In this document: positions 13,709 through 26,367 of the stretch, piece after piece
How the letters are laid out: each line of letters starts with the position of its first letter
Numbering within the stretch: the first letter of the stretch is position 1
DNA from: Metarhizium brunneum
Lineage: Eukaryota; Ascomycota; Sordariomycetes; Hypocreales; Clavicipitaceae
DNA: 64,000 nt
Reading direction: 5' to 3'
Assembly (NCBI RefSeq): GCF_013426205.1
Contig: NC_089422.1
Span: 5,456,001-5,520,000 of the forward strand
Notes under the pieces: generated by a model
What the model saw: the letters and a program-made list of their open reading frames with translations, nothing else
Told to the model about the DNA's origin: nothing
Database searches by the model: none
Made by a program: the position numbers and the translations under genes

Positions 13709-16700
13709 TCAAAGTCTTCCCCCACCGGCAGCGCCCCATGCTTTCCTAGCCTTTCTGGACCCTGCTGTTGCGGCCCCGAAATTGTGTAGCCTTTCTCCAA
13801 TCAAGTATGCCTCGTCTCGAACTCCTCCTGTCCATCGATTGAACACTCTCGTCAGCCCAACAGCATATCTGACCATGACGGCCGACACTGCAGCCACTGG
13901 GTACGAGTATCTGAATACCAAGGATGCATTGGCCCTATCGGCTACTGCGCCCGTGAGTTGCGAGGGCGAGAGCATGCCGAAATGGATTAGAAGATATGCG
14001 GTTGTAGGAGGACCAAATATTGCGAGTATAGATAAGGCGACTCCGGGGATAACAAATGCTCTTGTAAAGATGTCGACATCCGGCTTTAGGTAGCCTCGTC
14101 GCATGACAGATGATACTGCTATTGCAGCACGACTGTCCGGAAAGAGTGATGTAATCATTCTAGTTGCAAGCTTTAGGTAGAGAAGTCCCAGCGTCCACGA
14201 TTGAATAACGCGTATAGTATGACGCCCGGCCTCTCCGCCTTGGTTTGCCGTGGTTGTTTCGTTCTGTTGCCAGGGTGGATTCATGTAGGTATGTAGGGGA
14301 ATACTGAAATATAGCTCCATTAATGTTGATACTAGCAAGGGGAACACAATCAGTAGGAAGAAGTAGGCGTAGAACAGTTTAGCACCGCGCGCCAACCCGC
14401 TGATGACACGGCGACCGCTGTTTCCATTCGCAAGTTTGTTGCCGATTTTGCTTGTCCAATCTCGTAATCTGGCGGTAAGATGACCCAGGCGAAAGACTGC
14501 ATAGGCTAGTGACCCTAAAACATAGATGCCGATACTGAATGCGTAAATATCGTTGGTGCGAATGTGGGCTGGAATCAGCATCTTAAACATAGCCCTGCCA
14601 AGCACCAACGGTGCGATAGTGAAGCCAACTCCAGTGACGGCGGCAAATAGCCAGATGAAAAGGATGAATAAGAATAACCGGGCGCGGAAGCTTGGTGGCA
14701 CGTATACGAGTTGGTACTGGGTGGATGCATACATGTCATCGTCTGATTTACCGTCCTTTCGGCGGTTGCGTTCGGAGACTTTAAGGAAGACTTGTTGACC
14801 CTTGGGAATCTTGACTCTGTCAGATGCCGGAGCACGGACAAATCTGCCGCTCCTCTCGAGTTGACCCGTCTTAACAAGATGAATCTTTTTGTGTCTCATC
14901 TCTCTCATGTCTCCCTTCGATATGGATGGATTCGGTTTAGCATCCCCGCCCTCGAATGTGTCTCTCCAAGTCTTGGGTATGACGGCGTTGTTCTCATCAA
15001 GCTCAAGGAGCAATGACTTGTGTGGTGGAACTTGACCCTTCAGCTCGGGGCTAAGCTGAAGAATGCCTTCTTCATCGATGCGTCGCTCGCCAAACAAGAA
15101 ATATGTCAAGCGAAGGCCGCGGGCGCACTTTCGGAACCACCAGGTGTACATGGCGTGCAATCCATCACTAGGCTTGAAGAACTTGACAGCCAGCGGCATT
15201 AGGAAGTTGTAAAATAAAAGATCCACGGGGAACTCCAAAACCGGTTCGTTGGATGAATAGTGGATAGGCAAGACGCCAGGCATCGTGTAATAGAGGCCCC
15301 AGACCACGCCGCCGAGGCAGACGATGACCAACGCGCCGTACACGAAAGCTGAAAAGAGAATCTTGCGTAGCTGGGTTGTCAGATTTCGTTCTAATACATC
15401 CCGGACAGGGTGGAACTCGGGATCGTCTGGGTCTCTAATAAAGTCTACGTCAAAGCTGGTTAGTGTCCCATTCCAGTCAATAGCATATAATCAAACTTCC
15501 ATTGACTTACACAGCACACCTGGCCGCATAATCTTGCGGCACATGGAGACAAAAAGAGCAAAATGAAACATGTAACCAGTTCCCACAAACCAATGAACAA
15601 AGATTGAAGTCAAGGGGTAGTTGCACGTAAATAGGATGCGAGAGTTGAAGGTTGTGTCCTCAAAGAGCGGAAGCAAAGCACCATCCAGCAAGAGGCCGCA
15701 ATACAGGGGGAAAACGAGCATTTCGATGCTGATGATGAGAATGACTTTCATAATGCCGCTTGCCTGGTGAAGGCTGTCGATAACTCCCGCTTCCCAAGCT
15801 TGCATCACGGCGCCTCGCGAAAATGGGCTGTCTCGTTTCAGGTATAACGCGCCAACAGCAAAGACGGTCAGATATCCGATGAGAATTGCCCAGAATCGAT
15901 CCAGACCTGACCAGTATGCGAGGCTAGGATCCAGCGGGGCCTCCGTGGTAACTTCACCTAGATCGATTATCCAGGAGCTTGGATCTGACAACAAGGAGGC
16001 CACACCAGTAAGAGTGGAAACAAAAGACTGAATCGTGGTTGAAGTCGCGGCGACAAACCGTCCGTCAATCAGAGCGGTATAGTCGGGTTCGGCAAGAGCC
16101 TTGAGGCCACTGTCGACCTGGCCAAGGACCCAACCAATATTCTCTTTAAGGGCGTTCAAAGCCTCGTGGCTGACTGCTGAAAAATGTTGCACTTTAGGGG
16201 TAAACAAAGGAAACTCTATCATGAGACCATATTCCACAACTCTGGCCCCGGTTCCAGTCCATAGTCCCCAAGATGCCTTTCTGGCAGACACAATGTGCGC
16301 ACCCATGGCGCCTCCAATAATGCTTGTGAACATGTCGACAATGTTCAGTGCACACCAAGCGCCAAATCCACCAATCATCATCGCTGCGTCTTGAATTACC
16401 TTGGAAAGACCCATGAGCATTCGAATAAGAAGGATTGGATTGGAAATGGTCAAAACGGAAGCGCGCCCTATATTATAAGGGATGCAAACGCAGGCAAATA
16501 TGGTCATCGTGACGAGAACAACGCAGAAGATGGCGTTTTGGAACAGCCCTGCAATGGGACCACGCATGCCCAAAAGCTCCATTACCCCTTCGAAATCCTC
16601 AAGATCTTCCATAGCCTCAGCATCCATCCCTGCAGCGGCAGCGGCGGCATCGACTTCGCCAGCATTTGGATCCACGTTGGCCTCTGCCGGTCCAGCAATA

Positions 16701-18688
16701 GGAACATCAACCCATGGGTCATCTGCCCCATCGTCACCAGCAGCACCAGCAGCAACACCATTGGCTGCGGGCTCTTGTTCTTCTGCCTCCTCGATGTCCT
16801 GCCGCTGGTCAAGATCGCCCCACATGAAGTTAGCGATACGACCGACGAATCCTCTCTGCGCCGGCACAGGGGCAACTGGCTCGTCTGGAACGACGTGTGT
16901 GATATCGCTACCATGATCGATTGATGCAACATCATCGCCATGAGAGGAGTGCGGGGGACTGTCAGGAATGACAGTGCGGCGCCTCATCCCTGCGTTGTCA
17001 CTTGGAGCTTGCGCTGTAGCTTGCGCTTCTGGCGTGTGGGGTTCCGGCATCAATTCCGGGACAACCTCATTTGCAGCAGGAAGGCTGTCAAAAGTCCAAC
17101 TGTTATTCGCCAACGGATTTGTCATGTTACTGGGCTCGGGGCCATCGGATCGAGCTCGGGGCCTAGATGGGCCAGAGGCGACGTCGTAGTCCGGCGCCAT
17201 ATGGCCAGGCGACAAGTCTGGGGATATCGGTAACCATTCCCTCTCTTTACCCTTGGAGTTTCCTTGCCTAGCTTCCTGTTCATCTCCTGGCGGCAAAGGC
17301 TGACCCCAATCATTGGGCTTGTTTAAATCTAGAGCCGGAGAAAATGGCGGCAAGGATTGGACGGGCTCTTGGGAAGTGGAAGGACCTGATATGTCTTGTG
17401 AGGCTGTTTCTCGTTCCCTCATGGAACGTCGGGTAACATCGACCCAATAGCCAAGCTTGTCCTCCAGATCTTCCTCTTCAACGATCTGCAAAATCTTTTC
17501 CAAATTGCCACCAGCCCGGCGATATACTCGTAGGTAGTCGATGACACTGGCTCTATTATCTGAGCCCGCAGCTGCTTCATCCTGTGCTGAAGACTCTTGT
17601 GAGTCTGCGGCTAATTCAAGAACCATTCGATCGGGTTCCGTGGCGTTGCGCGTAGCTATGTCTGTATAGGACAGCGCTGATTCTCCATTGTCGATGTCAC
17701 GCCCATTGTCGAGCCCAAGTGGCCCAGGAGCCTCTACTCCAGCATCCAGAGTCTCGCCATCAGAGTCTGTTCCGTCAAACTCTGGGGTGTCATTGTCATC
17801 ATGTACCTCTGGGTCAACTGGCTGCTGGGCAGGGGCCGGTGGGTTGTTTTCTTGGTCGGCAAAAGCGGCTCGCATATTGATTTCTGGCTGTTGTTGAACG
17901 ACATAATCGCGGACCAGAATAACCAGAATAAAGCACACAATAACTAGGACGGTGATGATCTGACCTTCAATGACCGCGATCACCGAGCGGTTTACGGTAG
18001 CATTGCGAGTGAGGTTTCTCAGAAAGCCAACATCGCTCAGCAGGGTCTGTGGTAAAGAGCCGACCGTGCTGTTTAGGAACGTGATTTTGCCAGCAATGGT
18101 GGTGTTATCGATCGGGTCGGCGGCGATGTTGAATGGATACGGAGGACTTGCGGCACATGTAGGCGCGGGCCTAGTAGGCCTGGTGCTACGGGTTGGCTCA
18201 GAGAAGGCTAATGAGAACGGTCCAGGACCAAAACCCTCATGGCTAACCCAAAACATGGAGGTCCAAACATGTCGCATGAAATAGGGTAGCCAGCACACCC
18301 ATACGCTGATGGTAACCACGGCGCGAAGCCACAGCAACACGTTGCGCACAAAGTATTTTGCCATGTGCTCTAGGAATATGTGTACCGGGAGAGACTGCGG
18401 CATGTCCGGCGCGTATAATTTGGTGAAGCGGAAAGAAGTCTTGCAAAGCTCGCAGTACTTCTTTTGCGAATGTGAAAGCCATTCCATCAAACAGTCCTGG
18501 TGAACATATTTGATGCTGCCGCTACACTTGCAAGGGTAGAACAGGGGCTCGGCTGAGGTTCCCTCACCGCGACATATTCGGCAAATCGCAGGAGCGGCAT
18601 CGGTTTGTTGAGGAGCAGGTTTGGAACGGTCGTCGAGTATTGACGGGAACAAATCCTGGCGCCGAGGCGGGGATGAAGGGTCGTTCAT
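13709..18688 (-). CDS. DOA10: Doa10/Ssm4-type ER RING-CH E3 ubiquitin ligase
   Basis: Integral ER and inner-nuclear-membrane ubiquitin ligase that marks misfolded or short-lived cytosolic, nuclear and membrane proteins for the proteasome (ERAD-C). Sterol enzymes are among its known clients in yeast. Exons: 18688-15511 and 15444-13709, 1,637 aa. The intron (15510-15445) has a GTAAGT donor and phase 1. Residues ~35-85 form the C4HC3 RING-CH: CRICRGEG, YPCKCSGSIKYVHQDCLMEW, YCELCK, all eight metal ligands present. Membrane segments start just after (LLWLRAVVTISVWVCWLPYF). An acidic Asp/Glu/Ala-rich disordered region of roughly 450 residues separates them from the multi-spanning C-terminal half, including the conserved TEB4/Doa10-type central membrane block. 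Length is above the yeast protein (1,319 aa), as is usual for filamentous fungi. Confidence 0.93.
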
Positions 18689-20694
18689 GGTGATGTTGGA
18701 TCAGCAGCCCAGGTTGATAGATGTCGATGCTGGCCGTAACCGGACAACGGAGGGCTATTGGCGGCAAGATGGTGAATAAATCATGGGAGGAATTGGCTTC
18801 TGCCTGAAATAGTGAAGATGCACAATAATATAGTAGGCTAGGCCTAACGCTGCTATCGTGAGGGGTCGTTCTAATGCGCGTAATGGCGTTGGGGTGAAGT
18901 GCGTTATCTGGTGGGCACTTTGTAGGAGATTCTTGCAGGGGAATTCGAGACGGAATCAAAGTATTCGACAATTGAGGGAGTCGTCAAGAGCAACGCGCTA
19001 CTCTGAGAGGAATATATCTCACAAAGAGAAAGAAATTAAGCTGTATCGTGTACTGTCGTCAAGTCAAGGGAATAATGTGTTGGTTGGCACGGAGGTGTGA
19101 GATAGTTGAGCGGACTTTGAAGGTTGGGCGGCGATTGCGAGGTCTGGTGGCGATTGGGGAATTAAAGTGGGGCGGCTGTGAGGCAGCGGTTACACACAAG
19201 TGACGAACTTCAATGAACGGCAGAACAGGAGCTGTAGCTCGCATGCATTGCTGATCCCAGCTAGAGAGAGCGGCCAGGCTCCGTCAGAATTCTCGGCACG
19301 GAGTAATTATCATATTGGAGAGGCGATGCAGATGCGATTCACCCCTCGCCCTCTTCGTGTAAATATTCGCTGCTCCAAATGTCATCTTCTTGGGTTCACG
19401 CATGCGAGTATGAATATTCTCGGATGTCATGTAACTGATTGGGTAGGCAGCCTGCAGGCCGCTTCGATGCGTTACCGCAGCCGCGCTACAAGAAGGAGGC
19501 AGGAAATGTTGTGATACAAGGTACTAAGGTCGTAGTGTTAGATGGCTGGATGGAAATGCAAGACTCGGGAGCCATGGCACTGAACCATCGTGCCTCGGGA
19601 TGTACATGTAGTGACCGTCGGGCTGGATGCATGTGGTGCGCGGTGCGTGGTGGTGCGCGGTCCCATTTGAAGATCAATATGATGATTGCTCAGCATCTGA
19701 TTGAATACTACCAGAGTCGGGCTGCTTAGAGTGTAGTGTAGTATTTAGCTCCAGGGTCAAGTTGAGCGCAAGTGCGCGTCAAGTACCTACTAAGTACATA
19801 CTTGCCAATTACTTAAAGTAAGTAGCAATTAGGTAGTCCAGCACTCGCCAGAGAACCTCAAACTCCAACATTGAACATTCTTGCGTCAACGATACTTGTC
19901 GATCATTTGTGCAAGTACTAAATGCTGCAACCACCCGAGGCCACCCCAGACTCGAAACGCCACCGCGTCTCCCCTCAATCACCTGTTTCCTCCCCGACAT
20001 TCAATCATCCGCCGCCACACACTCGACCGTCTTTGACGTCTCTGGCGCTCTGCAATGCGTTGAAACAGAAGCCTGGATTTGCCGCCAACATTGAACCGGA
20101 CCTGACGCTTCGAGAGCTTCAGCTAAACTCTCCATTCTTTGTGGATCTCCGACCTCATATTGCTCGGCATTCTGCACTCCGTCGTGCCGCAGCATCGTGT
20201 CCCTCCCTCCCTCACCTTGCCAGCTTGCGCTGTCTAACACCCTGTTGACCCCCCTGCAGCAGCCGCTAGACTCCTTCAGCTCCTCAGCTGGCCCTGGTCC
20301 GATTGATCTACTGGCCTGTGACGGTGAACAGACAACGGTTCCTGGTGGCGGACGCTTAATATCATCCTGACTTCCCGCCTGCTTCGGATCTCTGGTTTCC
20401 TCCCCATCAGCTTCCGCCAGGCTGAGGCAAGCTCAATCAAGCTCATCTTCGTTTGCCTTGCCTTTTTTGCTTTCCATTGCCCCAATCACCACCTGGACGT
20501 GGCCTGCTCCTCACCTACTTCTCTTGGCCTGTTTACCGACTTATCGTATTTGCCTTTCGCTTCACTCAGACTCAAGTCGGTGTGTCGCTGGAAGACCTTC
20601 CCGGTAACCCGCGCGCAGCTACCGCTCGAGCTTGCGCCAGCATAAGCACCGTCAACTGAGAAAATTTCGAAAATAGGAAGCAGCTTCTTCAACT
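18689..20694. other. Divergent promoter region between DOA10 and the 20695 gene
   Basis: About 2 kb between two genes transcribed away from each other; no gene seen inside. The 400 bp before 20695 are rich in C and T, typical of a fungal leader. TAAGTA/TACTTA-type short repeats lie at 19781-19835. Confidence 0.65.
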
Positions 20695-23600
20695 ATGACG
20701 GTCGCTGATTCCACCGCCAATCGGTCTGTCCATGCCAACGGCAAACTGAACGGCCAGGCAACAAGCAAGAGAAGGACGGTGAAGCAACGAGGCCTCTTTG
20801 GCTGGGCTTTTAGTTTACTTGCTAGGTATGTAATTTCTCAGTATATCTCGATAATGGATGGGGCATGGCCCTTGGCCGTCACTTAAGAAATCTTTTGTCA
20901 TTTTCATAATTCGCTAACTGGTTGTCCACACAGAATTGCTACCTGGGCTGCCATCCTCACGATTCTTTTTCGCTGTCCAACATCCCTCGAAGCCTGCGAT
21001 GAAGCCTCTCCCTTCATTTGCAAACCGTACTTTCACGTTAAGAATGCCGCAAAACCACATGTACAACCCTATTTCGACCAGTACGCCGCGCCTTATGTGG
21101 ACCTTGCCAAACCATACTACGACACCTTGAACAACCGTGTTTTGACACCGACACGCCGATATGTCGTTCTATATGGGACTCCATGGGCCAATAAGGGTTA
21201 TGGCATTGCTCGTGCTCAGTGGGAGATGAATGGCCAGCCTCAACTTGTTCGTCTTCAGACCTTGACCAAGGGCCATTACGAGAAGTCGATAGCGCCTCAC
21301 CTGGCCAAGGCAGAAGAAGCAGTTGGCCCGTACTATAATGCTCTCCGGAAACATTCGCTACAGGCGTACAACGGCTATGTACTGCCCGCCTACGAGTTTG
21401 CTCGCCCTTACTTGCTCCGTGGATACAGTGCGGCGGCCGAATTTACAACCACCAAGGCTCTGCCAGCTACTTCCTGGGCTTGGGGCAAGGCAAATGCTTT
21501 CCTGGATACTGCAGTCTGGCCCCAATTGCGTGTTGTCTATGTTGAAAATGTAGAGCCACAGCTTGTCCGTATCGGAGAGCGACTTGCCCGATACAAGACT
21601 AAGTCTAACACTACTAATAAGGCGTCATCGGATGAGGCACCTGTTAAACCGTACGTGGCTGCTAAGATTCGAACCTATTCTAAGTCTGCCAACGCTAACA
21701 GCGAGTGCAGGGCTAGCTCGATAGCATCAATTTCATCGTCCTTCAGCAAGCCTCCCCCGCAAAGCCCGTCTACTTCCGCTACCACGACGAATACTGAGGA
21801 GCCAGAGGCTACTGCGGCCGATTCAGACAAGACAGAGCCTCCACAATACTGGAATCCCGTCGAAGCGCCGGCTGCTACCGAAAATGAGAGTGAACTGCGC
21901 AGAACTGCTCGAGAAATGGTTGCTAGTGATCTTGCGACCTGGCAAAACAAGTTTGCTTCCCAAGCCGAGGAAGGTGCTAGCGCCATAGAAGATCAAGTCG
22001 AACAAATTGCTCACAGCCTTATGGACGAAAATGCTAGAGTGACTGGAAAGGGACTGCTTAGGCAGCTTGAGGACACCATTGCGTTTGAAATTGCCAGCGT
22101 AAAGCAAAATATTTCTAAAATTATAGAATCCGGCATTGCGGATGCTCACCAAGAGGCAATATCCGCTGTTCGATCAGCTGGGGTGGCCATTAAGAAGAAA
22201 GCGCAGCTGATCCGAGGATGGCGTGAAGATTACGATACCGAGCTCCAGGAAGCCGTGCTAAGTGCCGCAGATGTTCATTTTCAAATTCTCGATGAAACAC
22301 GCAACCTGGCCCTGACAAACATAGGTATGAAGTGGGCTTGGACCGATGGTGTTACCTACAAGGACTGGCAGAAGTACCATGAGCTGAAAGGTGCCCTCAA
22401 CGATTGGACTGAAGAATTGAAGCAGCTCATTGTTACGCACCCGACGCTCCTCGAAGCCCAGGAGCTTTCTCACCAAATTGAGGATGATGGTATGACCATG
22501 GCCTCGGCGGCCGCTAAGGAGTTGGTTCGGTTAAAAGAGGTGTCAAACTGGAAGATTCTTGCTCATGATTTCACTGAAAACTTTGATTCTGAGGAAATGC
22601 GCCTTGCTGCTGAGCACGCGGCAGCAATAGCAGCCGCCGCCACAAAAGAGGAAACCGAGATACAAGAGGCCACGGAGCAAAGCCAAGCGGAACGTGTTCC
22701 CAACGATGATACTCTGCGGGAGAATGTGGATGAGCCAAATGATCACGAGCCGGCCCAGGCAAGTGTCGAAGGACTCACTGCGGATGCTGAAACACCAACC
22801 CTTGAGCCACGCGAGGAGCCAATTGTCCTACCTGCAGAGGATGCCGCAATCACTATCGCTGCTGCCGATAACCAGGAGCCGCTAGCTGAGTCCGAAGAAA
22901 GTTTAATACTATCAGGTGAAGCCGCTGCTGATACGCATGCGACGTCAACTGAGGTCCCGGATTTTGCTGCGGATGAATTCGCTACCACTGAGGAAGATGG
23001 GGAAACTGCTACACCCGCCGTGGAGGATCAACACACTCCTGTAAGCCCGGCCATGTTTGGAGCAGCCGCCCAGTCGGTTGCGGACCGCCACCCAATTCTG
23101 GATGACGACACAGATTCTAATGCCTTTGCCAGTGTAACGAGTGCGGCCCAAGCAGCTTATTCTAGTGCCGTGGCCCTTGCTGCTGATCGTTACTCCAGTG
23201 CTTTCTCTGTTGTCTCCGCACAAGTGGAGGGTACATCCAGGCCAGTACATGAGCAACTATTCTCGTCTGTTTCCGCCGTTTATGATGGTGCTGTCTCTGC
23301 AGCTAGCAAGAAGTTCAACGACGCCGTTGCGGCCGCATCTTCTGGTGTTTATAACACCGCTCCCACACCAACCAAAAGCAGCAATCTTCCCGACTGGAAA
23401 AAAGTCGAATCGATTGCGGCCCAGCGACTGAGTGAGGGGAAGTTGTGGGCAGAGATTCAATACCAGAGTATACTGATTGCCCTCCAGCTGGCTACTCCTA
23501 CTCCGACCTCGCCTTCTGAGAAGTATTACGAGCAGGCCAAGTATCACTATTACGCAGGGTTGGGAATGGCGCAAGATAGGTATTCAAGCTTCATGGCCGC

Positions 23601-24249
23601 AGCCTCGTCAGCGTGGTCGTCAGTGACGGCTACGGCTACGGCTACACCTACGCCAACGGACTTTGTGGGATCTGCCTCTTCAATGGCTTCGGTTGCGGGA
23701 AAGTCGGCGAGATCTGCAGTCGGTGCGGCCGATGATGCCGTTAAATCTGCCTATACAGCCGCCAGCCAGGGAGTCATGTCGGCTGCTCAGGATGCGGAGG
23801 ACGCCATTCATCAAGTAGCAGATGCCGCCGCGGAGCAAGTCGTCAATGTTGCGGGCGCAGTTGCGGACACATGGGACGTTGTTGTCTCTGAACTGAGCAT
23901 CGAAGTTTATGGCCAGCCCACGGCTATCGGGTGGTATGAAGGTGCAACGAAGACGGCTGGGTCTGCTGTCACGGCGGCCACCGAGGCGGTCGCTGCGGCC
24001 GCAGCTCAGCGTTATAATGCCATCAACAAAATGGTATCCGAGCTGGTGATTGGAAAAGAGCCCACATTTAGCGAGAGTGTCATGTCAAGGCTCAGCGCCA
24101 TTTATTCTACGGCAACGTCCAATGTCGGCAGCGTGGCCAGCGAAGCCAGTGCTGCGGCTTCATCAGCAGGCGACAAGGTTGGAAGCGCAGCTAGTCGGGC
24201 GACCGAGGCCGTCAAAGGATCTGCTCAACAAGTACGAGACGAGTTGTGA
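20695..24249 (+). CDS. Large Ala-rich membrane-anchored protein of the fungal 'hoxa13-like' family
   Basis: Fungal family often labelled 'transcription factor hoxa13'; no homeodomain is visible and I would not use that name. Exons: 20695-20825 and 20934-24249, 1,148 aa. The intron has donor GTATGT and acceptor CACACAG. Order: basic N-terminus (GQATSKRRTVKQRG), one hydrophobic helix at about residues 35-56 (WAFSLLARIATWAAILTILF), then a conserved luminal-type block with repeated Tyr-Pro motifs (HVQPYFDQYAAPYVDLAKPYYD; VENVEPQLVRIGERLARYK). A helical middle region follows, then a long acidic Ala/Glu stretch, and a C-terminal third of Ala/Ser-rich amphipathic segments such as SAAQAAYSSAVALAADRYSS. 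The C-terminal repeats look like perilipin/LEA-type helices that lie on lipid surfaces. Inference: an ER or lipid-droplet membrane protein. Function unknown. Confidence 0.85.
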
Positions 24250-24957
24250 AGTCTTCACGAAGGCTAGGTGTAAACCAGAGCAAAAGGGGGACGCAAGATG
24301 AGAGTATTGGATCTAACGAAATTTCCTTATTATCATTTTTTTTGTTTTATTTGGACGATACCCAATGTCATGCGGTGTGGTTGTCTGGCGAGAATCAACA
24401 TTGGTTAGCGATGCTAAAAATAAAAGTACACTCTAATGAAGGCTGGATGCTGGAGGAACCGGCGGTTTTGTTGGTTTAATCATGGGCAAGTAAGCGAGAG
24501 CCTGGCCATGACCACCCGTCTTATGGGTTATGAGGTGTCTTGATGAACGCATGGAACACGAATTTCTGTTGGTGTATTACGAAGCGGGTGCGCATGCAAC
24601 TACAGTACTTGATGAACTTTTGTAGAAACTCTCTGTAAGAGGTAGGGCTGAGATGTATATGCTTTCGACCATGGTGTTGCGTTAACAGTAGTGAAGCGGT
24701 GAATACCAAATGTCTATTAGTTAGGATCGCGTGTTGTGTAGCCCGGTGTGGCATGTGTATGTACAGTGTCTGTTGATCTGCCCGGATGACAGTTCTGATC
24801 TGATGATTCGGTTGGTTACGCCGGTCGTCGGTTGGGCAACTCCACCTCCACACAAAGAAGAGATCCGTGCAAACCTGGCGCCAGCGAAGCGTTCGCCCGT
24901 TGACGATTCTTGGCCGACTAGTGTTGAGGTCCCACAGGAGTAGTAGTTAGTAAGTAG

Positions 24958-24974
24958 CATGTACGGAGTACATA
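24958..24974. repeat. ATGTAC-GGA-GTACAT palindrome
   Basis: Six-base perfect arms around GGA (centre at about 24966), opposite central orientation to the copies at 8.6 kb. Confidence 0.75.
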
Positions 24975-25637
24975 CATAAGTACATATCAAGGAGTCGCCT
25001 GGAATGATTGGAGTACTTTTGGGGAGGATAGTCGAGATGCATTGTGACGGAAAGCTCCGCCCGCCGTTTGCCTGGAAGGATAGCGGTACTGGTGGTGAGT
25101 GATTTCTCTGGGCGAGATTGTGCGCCGGCTACATGCAAGATGATGTGAGAGGCCTCTTTAGGGCCGAGTGTCTGGAGGTGGCTGCGAGCCGGCTGAAAGC
25201 TAATTTGCACCACGTCAAAACAGAGAACCACTCAATTGGACCGAGTGGTTTGAAAAAACAGGTTGACGTTAAGCAGTTTCGTCGATGGCGTGTACTCTCG
25301 GCTGCAGGTTGATTGCTCGTAGTTTGCTGCATGGAGTAACAGTGAACCAACCGACCCACGTCATGCGAAGCCAAGCCTCGTGCCCCTGTCGTCGTCGACA
25401 AGGCGTTTCCTGCAGGAGAAGGACAGACTGATGCTTGCGCAAGCGAGAAGACGGACGCCAGACGTGAGTGACGATGTTTTGGGTGTCTGTCAGCATTCTG
25501 AGTGGGAAGCAGCTAGAATTGGCAGGAGCCACCGTGGTAGATGCAATCACGCACGTGCAAAAAATAGGAGAAAAAGAAAAAAACCAGACACAGAAAACAA
25601 TGAGACACCAATGCAATATTCTCAGGTCAAGACACAT

Positions 25638-25654
25638 ATTGTACGGAGTACAAT
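25638..25654. repeat. ATTGTAC-GGA-GTACAAT palindrome
   Basis: Seven-base perfect arms around GGA, the longest arms together with the copy at 13662. It lies about 710 bp before the permease start. Confidence 0.75.
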
Positions 25655-26367
25655 GGCTGCATCTGAATCAAGTTTGAGGCATAATAAATGCAGGCTGACC
25701 CTAGTTCAGGGCAAAAAGTCAATCCATTATCGAGCTGCAATCAGCAGACTTCCGCACCGCCTTGTCCATGCCAATTCTTGGCCACCCGCATCAGCCTCGC
25801 CTCTTCGCCCTCGTCATCCACTCGTTGTCGAGAACATCTTTAATATCTCACGCTACTCCGGACCCGCCGTCATTTTGGCTCCAAGCGCGCGACTTGGTCC
25901 ACACTAGCCGACACCAGCGGTTCCTGTTCCTGGGGTCGTTTGGCCGTTTTTTTCATGTTTTTTTTCTATCGCGGCCAGACTCTGTCCTGTCATCTGCTTT
26001 ACCCCGACCCTCGCGGCTTCATCACTCTTGTTGGCGATCTGGCGACTGCTGCTCAGAACTGACGAACAACCCGACATCTTGGCCACGCATGGAATACGTG
26101 CCCGGTTGACGTGTGTTTTTTTCGTCTTGGCTAATCCGAGTGCCTTCGGCCAGCAGCCGTCCACCGGGACAATCGCGTCGTGACTGTTGCAGTGAAGTCG
26201 TGAGAGCCGGAACCCGCCGCCTCCAACCGTCATTGAGCCATCGTCTCTGTCTCGACGAGCCCATTTCGTCGTGGTGAATGGCCTTGGGCGTGCAGCCAAC
26301 CCCAGACCATTTATTTCCGTGAACCGCTCGTCTCTTCTCCCGGTCTAACTCGCCCCAACCGCCCAAG

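Larger units (their letters stand above)
24250..26367. other. Intergenic, permease promoter side
   Basis: About 2.1 kb with no supported gene. The 26030-26367 part reads as a C/T-rich leader of the permease. Two perfect copies of the GTACGGAGTAC palindrome lie here. Confidence 0.65.

Noticed and set aside
15491..15520. Stop of the long 18688-15491 frame as the end of Doa10
   Set aside because: A GTAAGT donor at 15510 and the continuing FIRDPDDPEFHPV show that the protein goes on to 13709.
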